64,000 nt of DNA. Origin: Pseudomonas sp. CFII64. GTDB lineage: Bacteria; Pseudomonadota; Gammaproteobacteria; Pseudomonadales; Pseudomonadaceae. The position numbers were made by a program, and so were the translations under genes. The DNA lies in the NCBI RefSeq assembly GCF_000416235.1, contig NZ_ATLO01000044.1:21297-85296 (forward strand), in the 5' to 3' direction. Shown piece after piece: positions 54,001 through 64,000 of the stretch (position 1 is the stretch's first letter; every line of letters begins with the position of its first letter). The notes beneath the pieces were generated by a model. It did not search any database. It worked only from the letters and a program-made list of their open reading frames with translations, and was not told where the DNA came from.

Positions 54001-55338
54001 TTATTCCTTGATCGTTGGCACCTGGCGCGGCGCCATGAAATACATCCAGGTCAGGGCGATGAAGTACATGGCCGGGATCATGGTGAAGAGCACGTTGTAA
54101 TTGTTGTTGGTCGCGGTCAGGACGGCACCGACGATCTGGGTCATGAACATGCCGCCAATCGCCGCGCACATGCCGCCGAAGCCGAACACCGTGCTGATCA
54201 GGTGCTTGGGCGTGTAGTCCATCACCAGGCTCCAGATATTCGCGGTCCAGGCTTGATGCGCGCCCACTGCCAGAGCGATGGCCAGTACCGCGACCCAGAG
54301 ACCGCTGGCGTTGGCCGCGAAAATCACGCTGATGATGGTGATCGCAAACACCAGCATCGACAGCAAGCGCGCGGTAATCGGGCGCATGCCACGGCCGATC
54401 AGCCAGGACGAAAGTATCCCGCCGCCAATGCTGCCGAAGTCCGCCGTCAGCCAGATCAGGATCAACGGAATACCCATTTGCGTGACGCTGATCCCCAGGT
54501 TGTATTGCTGATTGAGGAACGGCGGCAGCCAGTACAGGTAAAACCAGAACACCGGGGCGGTCAGCGAATACGCCAGGGCGAAAGCCCAGGTGCCGCGCAT
54601 CTTCAGGATGTGGGTGAACGGCACCTTGACCGGCTCGGGCTCCACAGCCTTATGGATATAGTCCAGTTCAGCCTGGCTGACAGTTGGATGTTCGTCGGGA
54701 TTGAAGTACTTCAAGCGCCAGACCACCACCCAGCTCAAACCGAGCAGTCCCATGCACAGAAACGCGGCCTGCCAGCCCCAAACGGTGAGGATGATGGGCA
54801 GCAGGGCTGGGGTCACCATGGCGCCGACGTTGGTGCCGGCGTTGAAGATGCCGGTCGCAATGGCGCGTTCACCAGCGGGGAACCACAGCCGCGTGGTTTT
54901 CACGCAGGCCGGATAGTTGGCGGCTTCGGTCAGGCCGAGAATGAAGCGGCAGACCATGAAACCCGCAGCCGACGTCGCCAGACCATGTGCGCCAGTGGCC
55001 ACGCTCCAGAGTAATACCGCGAGGAAGAACGCGCGTTTGACGCCGACCTTGTCGATAAAGCGGCCTTGCAACAGGAAGCCTGCGGCGTAGCCGACCTGGA
55101 ACCAGAAGTTGATGTTGGCGTAGTCCATCGCCGTCCAGCCCATTTCCTTGGCAAGGACGGGCTGCATGACACCCAGCGCGGCGCGGTCGATGTAGTTCAG
55201 CGTCGTGGCGAAGAACACCAGGGCGAGCATGCCCCAGCGGGTTTTGCCCACGGCCATGGCCCCACGGATTTTCTCGCCGATGCCGGCGTGGGGATGCGCG
55301 GTTTTGGCCGCTGATGTCGAGGAATGTGTAGAAAGCAT
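54001..55338 (-). CDS. MFS transporter, likely for quinate/shikimate-type acids
   Basis: 445 aa with twelve membrane helices. Anion:cation symporter/hexuronate type: LNYIDRAALGVMQPVL in the first helix, VGVKRAFFLA loop 2-3 and LGLTEAANYPACVKTTRLWFP. Position beside quiC and the dehydrogenase suggests uptake of quinate, shikimate or dehydroshikimate; this is inference, as sugar-acid transporters are very similar. A later ATG (MAVGKTRWG) is an alternative start; no clear SD before 55338. Confidence 0.85.
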   Translation of the reverse strand: MLSTHSSTSAAKTAHPHAGIGEKIRGAMAVGKTRWGMLALVFFATTLNYIDRAALGVMQPVLAKEMGWTAMDYANINFWFQVGYAAGFLLQGRFIDKVGVKRAFFLAVLLWSVATGAHGLATSAAGFMVCRFILGLTEAANYPACVKTTRLWFPAGERAIATGIFNAGTNVGAMVTPALLPIILTVWGWQAAFLCMGLLGLSWVVVWRLKYFNPDEHPTVSQAELDYIHKAVEPEPVKVPFTHILKMRGTWAFALAYSLTAPVFWFYLYWLPPFLNQQYNLGISVTQMGIPLILIWLTADFGSIGGGILSSWLIGRGMRPITARLLSMLVFAITIISVIFAANASGLWVAVLAIALAVGAHQAWTANIWSLVMDYTPKHLISTVFGFGGMCAAIGGMFMTQIVGAVLTATNNNYNVLFTMIPAMYFIALTWMYFMAPRQVPTIKE

Positions 55339-55637
55339 GGTCTGGCCATCCGTTCAAGGATCGCGGCATGGGCCACGATCGAACTGAAAAGGCGACTCGA
55401 ATCAGGGCCGTTAACGGGCCGTGGGCGATCTCGCAGGCGTCAATCCTGCAAGGGCCATTCTTCGAGGGCGCTGGATTTTAATCAGGCGAAGCGCGATGCG
55501 ATACCCGTCGGGCGGGTAATAAACGAGCTTTCAACTGATGAGGTCGACGAGGCCGATGATCGGGGCGGGTGGCCGCAAGGGCAAACAGGGCTGTTGTGTT
55601 GAGCGTTCATGGCGATTGACCGTCTTATTGAATTTGT

Positions 55638-55808
55638 TATGGGCTGCGTGAGACAGGCATTTCGAGGCAGCGGACAGCGCTGCTTACATCAGCGATTACG
55701 ACGTCAGAATTAACCTTGTCCGACAATGTGGAGCTGATCTTGGGCATCCAGACCGACACCGTCAATTGGCTGAAAAGGGTTTTGGGCGATTATCGAACGC
55801 AAAACTAA
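55638..55808 (+). pseudogene. Possible LuxR-type HTH remnant
   Basis: An open frame of about 56 codons ends LILGIQTDTVNW-LKRVLGDY-RTQN, close to the LuxR helix-turn-helix (LGIxxxTVNxHLKxVxxKL...RTQ) with one residue and several more missing at the key spot. No start, no SD. The stop overlaps the quiC operator. Could be chance. Confidence 0.3.
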
Positions 55809-55823
55809 CCAGTTGGTACATTT
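55806..55823. promoter_or_regulatory. TetR-type operator before quiC
   Basis: TAACCAGTTGGTACATTT: palindromic core ACCA-N2-TGGT. The same 18-mer, except the central two bases, occurs inverted in front of the dehydrogenase gene (59507-59524). Confidence 0.75.
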
Positions 55824-55913
55824 AATTTGCGGTAGCGGTTGGCGAGGCGAATAATTCGTTCAGAAGCATCAACACGCGATCCGCAGAGGTCGCAACCTCA
55901 AAGGAGTGCAAGC

Positions 55914-57821
55914 ATGCAACGTTCGATTGCCACCGTTTCCTTGAGCGGGACCCTGCCGGAAAAACTTGAAGCCATCGCTGCCGCCGGTTTCGACGGGGTG
56001 GAGATTTTCGAGAACGATCTGTTGTATTACGACGGCAGCCCGCGCCATGTTCGGCAGCTGTGCGCCGATCTGGGCATTGCCATCACCTTGTTCCAGCCGT
56101 TTCGCGACTTCGAAGGCTGTCGCCGGGAACGCCTGCAACGCAATCTCGACCGCGCCGAGCGCAAATTCGACTTGATGCAGGAGTTGGGCACTGATCTGGT
56201 GCTGGTGTGCAGCAATGCGGCGGCGGATTCCCTTGGCGATGAAAATATTCTGCGTGATGACCTGAGCCTGCTGGCCGAACGGGCCGGCGCCCGACAATTG
56301 CGCGTGGGGTACGAAGCGCTGGCCTGGGGCCGCCATGTGAACACCTGGCAACAGGTGTGGAATCTGGTGCGTCAGGTGGATCATCCGGCGCTCGGCGTTC
56401 TGCTCGACAGCTTTCACACTTTGTCGCTCAAGGGCGATCCGAGTGGCATCGCGCAAATCCCCGGCGACAAGATTTTTTTCGTGCAGATGGCCGATGCGCC
56501 GGTGCTGGCCATGGATGTGCTGGAGTGGAGCCGGCATTTTCGCTGCTTCCCCGGCCAGGGCGAATTCGACCTGCCGGGCTTTCTCGCGCCGATCCTGCAA
56601 AGTGGTTACACGGGGCCGCTGTCTCTGGAGATTTTCAACGACGGCTTCCGCGCCGCGCCGCCTCGGGCCAACGCGGCCGACGGCCTGCGCTCGTTGCTGT
56701 ACCTGGAGGAGAAGACCCGCTTGTTGCTCGAAAAGCAGCAAAAGCCAGCGCCTCAGGACCTGCTGTTCAGCCCGCCGCCCGCCAGTGCCTACAACGGGGT
56801 CGAGTTTCTGGAGTTCGCCGTGGACGACGCCCAGGGCGCGAAACTGTCCGGCTGGCTGGAGAACCTCGGGTTCGCCAAACTGGGCCAGCATCGCTCCAAA
56901 GCCGTCAGCCTGTTGGGGCAGGGCGATATCAGGATTGTGCTCAATGCTGAACCTTATTCGTTCGCCCACAGTTTCTTCGAAGCCCACGGCCCTTCGTTGT
57001 GCGCCACCGCATTGCGGGTCGACGATGGCGCTTCGGCGCTGGAGCGTGCCAGGGTCTACAAAGGTCAGCCGTATCGCGGTCTGGTTGGGCCCAACGAGCG
57101 GGAAATCCCCGCCGTGCGCGCACCGGATGGCAGCCTGATCTATCTTGTCGAGCCGGCTCAACCGGGCCAGGCGATCTACGACAGCGATTTCATCATCAAC
57201 CCTGACGCGGAGCAGGGCGGCGGTTTGCAGCGCATCGATCACATGGCCATTGCCCTGCCGGCTGACAGCCTGGACAGCTGGGTGCTGTTCTATAAAACCG
57301 TGCTGGATTTCGAGGCCGACGACGAAGTGGTGCTGCCCGACCCTTATGGGCTGGTGAAAAGCCGGGCGCTGCGCAGCCGTTGCAGCACCGTGCGCTTGCC
57401 GCTGAACATTTCCGAAAACCGCAACACGGCGATTTCCCACGCGCTGTCCAGTTATCGTGGTTCGGGCGTGCATCACATCGCCTTTGAATGCGAAGACATC
57501 TTCGCCCAGGTCAGCCGCGCGAAAGAGGCGGGCGTGCAATTGCTGGATATCCCGCTCAACTATTACGACGACCTGGCAGCGCGTTTTGATTTCGACGACG
57601 AATTTCTCAGCGAACTGGCGTATTACAACGTGCTGTACGACCGCGATGCCCAAGGTGGTGAGTTGTTTCACGTGTACACCGAATCGTTCGACGATCGATT
57701 CTTCTTCGAAATCCTGCAACGCAAGAACGGTTATGCCGGTTACGGCGCCGCAAACGTAGCGGTGCGTCTGGCAGCGATGGCCAAGGCGCGCAGCGGCGCG
57801 GCACGCCAAGCGCGACTTTGA
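55914..57821 (+). CDS. quiC: 3-Dehydroshikimate dehydratase QuiC, fused to HPPD-like domain
   Basis: 635 aa from ATG 55914, after AAAGGAG; the reading from 55839 is longer and lacks the family start. N-terminal TIM barrel of the sugar phosphate isomerase/AP endonuclease fold (about 1-280) with metal ligands in YEALAWGRHVNTW, LLDSFHTL and LSLEIFND: it dehydrates 3-dehydroshikimate to protocatechuate. C-terminal part (about 300-600) has two vicinal-oxygen-chelate folds like 4-hydroxyphenylpyruvate dioxygenase (HIAFECEDIF, GGELFHVYTESF). This fusion is known for Pseudomonas QuiC1. Feeds the beta-ketoadipate pathway. Confidence 0.95.
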   Translation: MQRSIATVSLSGTLPEKLEAIAAAGFDGVEIFENDLLYYDGSPRHVRQLCADLGIAITLFQPFRDFEGCRRERLQRNLDRAERKFDLMQELGTDLVLVCSNAAADSLGDENILRDDLSLLAERAGARQLRVGYEALAWGRHVNTWQQVWNLVRQVDHPALGVLLDSFHTLSLKGDPSGIAQIPGDKIFFVQMADAPVLAMDVLEWSRHFRCFPGQGEFDLPGFLAPILQSGYTGPLSLEIFNDGFRAAPPRANAADGLRSLLYLEEKTRLLLEKQQKPAPQDLLFSPPPASAYNGVEFLEFAVDDAQGAKLSGWLENLGFAKLGQHRSKAVSLLGQGDIRIVLNAEPYSFAHSFFEAHGPSLCATALRVDDGASALERARVYKGQPYRGLVGPNEREIPAVRAPDGSLIYLVEPAQPGQAIYDSDFIINPDAEQGGGLQRIDHMAIALPADSLDSWVLFYKTVLDFEADDEVVLPDPYGLVKSRALRSRCSTVRLPLNISENRNTAISHALSSYRGSGVHHIAFECEDIFAQVSRAKEAGVQLLDIPLNYYDDLAARFDFDDEFLSELAYYNVLYDRDAQGGELFHVYTESFDDRFFFEILQRKNGYAGYGAANVAVRLAAMAKARSGAARQARL

Positions 57822-57909
57822 TTCAGTGGCTGCGTCAGAGACGGGATCTTTGGCGCAGTCGCCTGCATAATGCACGCGGCCAATCGTTTATCCGAACCGT
57901 GAATCAATA

Positions 57910-58581
57910 ATGAAAACTACCGAAGACAGTCTCGCCGAGGCGCCTTTGCCGGTACCCGTCAAGGGCCGCAAGAACAATCCGGAAAAGACCCGTGACAACA
58001 TCCTGCAAGCCGCCATTGTCGAGTTTGTCGCGCAAGGACTGTCCGGCGCGCGCGTCGATGCCATCGCCGAGCGCACGCATACCTCGAAACGGATGATCTA
58101 TTACTACTTCAACAGCAAAGAGCAGCTTTACGCTGAAGTGCTGGAGAAGCTCTACGGCGATATTCGCCGCACCGAAACCGGGCTTAATCTGGATGCGCTG
58201 GAGCCCATGCAGGCCATTCAGCGCCTGGTGGAATTCACCTTTGACCACCACGACCGCAACGTCGATTTCGTGCGCATCGTTTGCATCGAAAATATCCATA
58301 ACGGCGAAAACGTCAAACAGTCGCCGACGATCCGCGCCTTGAGCCAGAACATCGTCGAGACTCTCGACAAGCTCTTGCGCCGGGGTGAAAGCGAAGGCCT
58401 CTTTCGCCAGGGCGTCGATGCTATCGATCTGCACCTGATGATCAGTTCGTTCTGCTTCTACCGGATCTCGAACCGCCACACCTTCTCGGAAATCTTCCAG
58501 ATCGATCTGGTGGACGAACAGGTCAGGCAGCGCCACAAGGACATGATCTGCGATTCAGTGACGCGCTACCTGCGACCTTGA
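57910..58581 (+). CDS. TetR-family regulator of the quinate/shikimate cluster
   Basis: 223 aa. N-terminal helix-turn-helix (TRDNILQAAIVEFVAQGLSGARVDAIAERTHTSKRMIYYYF) and a ligand domain. Located between quiC and the dehydrogenase, 88 bp after quiC and in the same direction. The repeated palindrome before quiC and the dehydrogenase gene is of TetR-operator size, so this protein is the natural candidate to bind it; ligand presumably a pathway intermediate. Confidence 0.9.
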   Translation: MKTTEDSLAEAPLPVPVKGRKNNPEKTRDNILQAAIVEFVAQGLSGARVDAIAERTHTSKRMIYYYFNSKEQLYAEVLEKLYGDIRRTETGLNLDALEPMQAIQRLVEFTFDHHDRNVDFVRIVCIENIHNGENVKQSPTIRALSQNIVETLDKLLRRGESEGLFRQGVDAIDLHLMISSFCFYRISNRHTFSEIFQIDLVDEQVRQRHKDMICDSVTRYLRP

Positions 58582-58584
58582 ACC

Positions 58585-59445
58585 TCAGTCGTTCATGCGC
58601 TGAAAGTGCGCCTGCATACGCTCGGCATCGGCGGGTTGGCCGCTGAACAGTTCGAACGCTTTGACCGCCTGAAAAACTGCCATGGTGCCGCCATCCAGCG
58701 TCTGGCAGCCCAGCGCTCGTGCATGGCGCAGCAGTTCGGTTTCCAGCGGGAAATAGATGATTTCCGCCACCCACAGCGCGGCATGCAGCAGTTCCGGCGG
58801 CAGCGGCGTGCCGGGCAACTTGGTCATGCCCACCGGAGTGGTGTTGACCAGCCCGTCAGCGCTGGCCATCGCGCCGGGTAAATCCCGCCCGACCTGCGCC
58901 CGTGCCGTGCCGAAGTGGGCGTTGAGGTTGTCCACCAGGCTTTGTGCCCGCGCCGGATCGACTTCGAAAATGCTCAACTGCTCGACGCCTTCGGCCAGCA
59001 ACGCATGAGCCACGGCCGCGCCAGCGCCGCCAGCACCCAGTTGCACCACACGCTTGCGCGGCACGTTGGGCAAGCCTCGACGAAAGCCTTCGGCAAAACC
59101 CAGGCAATCAGTGTTGTGGCCGATGCGCTTGCCGTCCTTGAACACCACGGTATTGACCGCGCCAATGCCGAGGGCCTCGCTGGACAATTCGTCCAACAGA
59201 GGAATCACCGCCTGTTTGCACGGGAACGTGATGTTCAACCCGGTAAAGCTCATGCGCTGGGCCGCCAGCAGCAAGTCCGGCAGGGCGCTGCTGTCGAGTT
59301 TGAGCGCATCAATGTCGATCAGACGGTAGAGATAGCGCATGCCCTGGGCATCGCCTTCGTGCTCGTGCAAGGCCGGCGTGCGCGAAGCCTGAATGCCCGC
59401 GCCGATCAGCCCGGCGAGGATCGAAGGGGTTCTGGATGAGGTCAT
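58585..59445 (-). CDS. Quinate/shikimate dehydrogenase (AroE family)
   Basis: 286 aa from ATG 59445 (MTSSRTPSILAGLIGAGIQ). AroE fold: substrate loop GIQASRTPALHEHEG, catalytic lysine in FPCKQAV, NTDCLGF aspartate and nucleotide-binding GAGGAGAAVAHAL. The SRTPALHE substrate motif is typical of catabolic paralogues (YdiB/QuiB-like), not of the biosynthetic AroE with SxSP, so I name it quinate/shikimate dehydrogenase and give no symbol. Convergent with the TetR gene (3 bp apart) and preceded by its own operator. Confidence 0.88.
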   Translation of the reverse strand: MTSSRTPSILAGLIGAGIQASRTPALHEHEGDAQGMRYLYRLIDIDALKLDSSALPDLLLAAQRMSFTGLNITFPCKQAVIPLLDELSSEALGIGAVNTVVFKDGKRIGHNTDCLGFAEGFRRGLPNVPRKRVVQLGAGGAGAAVAHALLAEGVEQLSIFEVDPARAQSLVDNLNAHFGTARAQVGRDLPGAMASADGLVNTTPVGMTKLPGTPLPPELLHAALWVAEIIYFPLETELLRHARALGCQTLDGGTMAVFQAVKAFELFSGQPADAERMQAHFQRMND

Positions 59446-59506
59446 GGCGATGGGCTCTCGATTCTTGTTATGAGTGCGTTCGAGCAGAGTGAACGCTGTT
59501 TTCACA

Positions 59507-59524
59507 AAATGTACCAGATGGTTA
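59507..59524. promoter_or_regulatory. TetR-type operator before the dehydrogenase gene
   Basis: Inverse of the quiC site: TAACCATCTGGTACATTT on the minus strand, flanked by CACAAAAT (59503-59510) and ATTTTGTG (59525-59532), a further inverted repeat. About 62-80 bp upstream of the start codon. Confidence 0.75.
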
Positions 59525-59611
59525 ATTTTGTGAAAGAGCCTACATCAAAGCCGGGCGATAATCCGTTCGGTTATCGCCCTTGTTGTTGAACGTGGGGGTG
59601 AGGCTGTTTGC

Positions 59612-62356
<2,745 letters not shown>

Positions 62357-62625
62357 GAAATTACTCCTTACGCGTCCGCACGGTAACGGACTTGACGATT
62401 GGTATCTGCTGCAGGCTTGCGTCTGCCGGGTTGAGCCGGTTGTGGCGCCGCCTGCAATCATTGACTGGTGTAGTACTGGACCTGTAGCCCGCGCCAGTGG
62501 TTCCTGATTCGGCTATCATGCGCCGCTTTCGCGTCCATGAGACTAACCCTCATGTATAGCTGGTCCAGGCTCCTTGCCGGGACGACGCAGCGGTCAAGTG
62601 TCTGATCGTTGCCCAGGAGATACCC

Positions 62626-63693
62626 ATGAACACCCTTTTTATGCACTGCCGACCCGGTTTCGAGGGGGAAGTCTGCTCGGAAATCGCTGAGCACGCGGCG
62701 CGCCTGAATGTGTCCGGTTATGCCAAGGCCAAGCCCAACGCGGCTTGCGCCGAGTTCATCTGCACCGAAGACGATGGCGCCGAACGTCTGATGAACGGTC
62801 AACGTTTCGCGCAGTTGATCTTCCCTCGGCAGTGGGCGCGCGGGGTGTTTCTCGACCTGCCGGAAACTGACCGCATCAGCGTGATCCTGTCGCACATGGC
62901 AGATTTTGCGACTTGTGGCAGCCTGTGGCTGGAAGTGGTCGACACCAATGATGGCAAGGAGCTTTCCAATTTTTGCCGCAAATTCGAAGCACCGCTGCGC
63001 AAGGCCCTGACCGAGGCCGGCAAACTGGTGGATGACCCGCGCAAACCGCGCCTGCTGCTGACCTTTAAAAGCGGCCGTGAAGTCTTTTTAGGCTTGGCGG
63101 AGTCGAACAACTCGGCGATGTGGCCGATGGGCATTCCACGCTTGAAGTTCCCGCGTGAAGCGCCGAGCCGTTCGACCTTGAAGCTTGAGGAGGCATGGCA
63201 CCACTTCATTCCCCGCGATCAGTGGGATGAGCGGCTGTCCGGCGACATGACCGGCGTCGATCTTGGCGCAGCGCCAGGCGGCTGGACTTATCAACTGGTA
63301 CGTCGTGGCATGCTGGTCACCGCCATCGATAACGGCCCGATGGCGGAAAGCCTGATGGATACCGGGCTGGTGCAGCATTTGATGGCGGACGGTTTTACCT
63401 TCAAACCGCGTCATCCGGTGGACTGGATGGTGTGCGACATCGTCGAGAAACCTGCGCGCAATGCCGCGTTGCTGGAAACCTGGATCGGCGAAGGGCTGTG
63501 CCGTGAAGCAGTGGTCAACCTCAAACTGCCCATGAAACAGCGCTATGCCGAAGTGCGGCGTTTGTTGCAGCGCATTGAAGACGGGTTCGAAGCGCGGGGC
63601 ATTCGCGTCGAGATCGGCTGTAAACAGCTGTACCACGACCGCGAAGAAGTCACCTGCCACCTGCGTCGGCTGGATGGCAAGCGCAAGGGCTGA
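62626..63693 (+). CDS. rlmM: 23S rRNA 2'-O-ribose C2498 methyltransferase
   Basis: 355 aa from ATG 62626, preceded by AGGAGATACCC. N-terminal THUMP-like domain, then an RrmJ/FtsJ fold with the SAM-binding motif DLGAAPGGWTYQLV and MVCDIVEKPAR; K and E catalytic residues in LKLPMKQRY. Methylates C2498 of 23S rRNA before assembly of the large subunit. Confidence 0.95.
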   Translation: MNTLFMHCRPGFEGEVCSEIAEHAARLNVSGYAKAKPNAACAEFICTEDDGAERLMNGQRFAQLIFPRQWARGVFLDLPETDRISVILSHMADFATCGSLWLEVVDTNDGKELSNFCRKFEAPLRKALTEAGKLVDDPRKPRLLLTFKSGREVFLGLAESNNSAMWPMGIPRLKFPREAPSRSTLKLEEAWHHFIPRDQWDERLSGDMTGVDLGAAPGGWTYQLVRRGMLVTAIDNGPMAESLMDTGLVQHLMADGFTFKPRHPVDWMVCDIVEKPARNAALLETWIGEGLCREAVVNLKLPMKQRYAEVRRLLQRIEDGFEARGIRVEIGCKQLYHDREEVTCHLRRLDGKRKG

Positions 63694-63753
63694 AGATCTT
63701 CCCGGACGAGGTGGAGCGCCACCCCGGCCGGTCCTACCGAATCAACACAACTC

Positions 63754-63850
63754 GGTAGGAGGGGACTTGTCCCCGAAGACGCCGGTGCAAGCGCTGAAGA
63801 TCTTCCTGGGCTGTCACGACGCTTTCCCGGACAAGTCCGGTCCTACAGGA
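63754..63850. repeat. REP-like inverted pair, family 3
   Basis: Unit GTAGGAGGGGACTTGTCCCC (63754-) and a diverged inverse TCCCGGACAAGTCCGGTCCT (to about 63845). Confidence 0.7.
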
Positions 63851-63930
63851 TACCTGCGAGGCTTCAATGCCCATGACTCCTGCCCATATGGGAATGCTCT
63901 GACTCCGGCGTCGCCACGCCGCCGCTGACC

Positions 63931-63955
63931 CGTAGGACCGGCTTTAGCCGGGAGG
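63931..63955. repeat. Single REP-like unit, family 1
   Basis: CGTAGGACCGGCTTTAGCCG without a facing partner inside the window. Confidence 0.75.
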
Positions 63956-64000
63956 CTGTTGTTTCTGATCTAGGAAATGCAGCGGGTGTTCTGGCCCTCT

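Larger units (their letters stand above)
55339..55913. other. Long region between the MFS gene and quiC
   Basis: 575 bp. Contains the likely LuxR-type remnant (55638-55808) and the quiC operator (55806-55823). The first half shows nothing recognisable. Confidence 0.6.
63694..64000. other. Repeat-rich end of the window
   Basis: 307 bp without a gene. A half unit GGTGGAGCGCCACCCCGGCCG (63710-), a family 3 pair and a lone family 1 unit lie in tandem. No promoter seen. Confidence 0.6.

Overview
The window is a piece of a Pseudomonas chromosome, most likely of the P. fluorescens group. This rests on its high GC content, the Pseudomonas core gene order (xdh operon, gntR, smc, zipA, ligA, 4.5S RNA, dnaX, ybaB, recR, apt, anr, hemN, cco genes, aer, acnA, rlmM), the ANR-type FNR regulator with matching TTGAT-N4-(A/G)TCAA sites, and many REP-like inverted repeat pairs between genes.

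Layout. 1-6.6 kb: end of a GntR regulator and a purine catabolic operon on the minus strand, xdhA-xdhB-xdhC-guaD (xanthine dehydrogenase, its cofactor-loading factor and guanine deaminase). 6.8-16 kb: a divergent GntR regulator, then smc, zipA, ligA and a zinc metallopeptidase. 16-21 kb: GNAT acetyltransferase, 4.5S RNA (ffs), DinB-like protein, peptidoglycan amidase, Tat-exported AcpA-type phosphoesterase and a periplasmic binding protein. 21-25.4 kb: dnaX-ybaB, a CurA-like reductase, recR. 25.5-39.3 kb: microaerobic module: apt, anr, hemN, a TauE/DsbD-like membrane protein, ccoS-I-H-G and ccoP-Q-O-N (cbb3 oxidase and its assembly genes). A secreted metallophosphoesterase gene sits between the two cco blocks. 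ANR sites lie in front of hemN and ccoG, but none is visible in front of ccoN.

39.3-51.0 kb is the accessory and least explained region. It has an alpha/beta hydrolase, a small unknown protein, and four proteins (983, 750, 172 and 453 aa) built almost wholly of beta-rich Ig-like repeats without visible signal peptides. The largest ends in a C-type-lectin/FGE-like domain. Among them is an autotransporter gene broken by a one-base frameshift, with an AT-rich passenger joined to a Pseudomonas-like barrel. Two promoter regions here share a GTCCTAGGA / TAGGA-TCCTA motif. This cluster is the best candidate for an undescribed system: a modular surface or adhesion apparatus whose export route is not evident.

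51.3-64 kb: aerotaxis receptor aer, a CPBP membrane protease, then a quinate/shikimate catabolic cluster (MFS transporter, quiC dehydroshikimate dehydratase-HPPD-like fusion, TetR regulator, AroE-family dehydrogenase) with an almost identical 18-bp operator in front of quiC and the dehydrogenase. aconitase acnA and rlmM follow, and REP repeats close the window. Most start sites were reassigned from ribosome-binding sites and family N-termini; all homology statements come from reading motifs by eye, not from searches.
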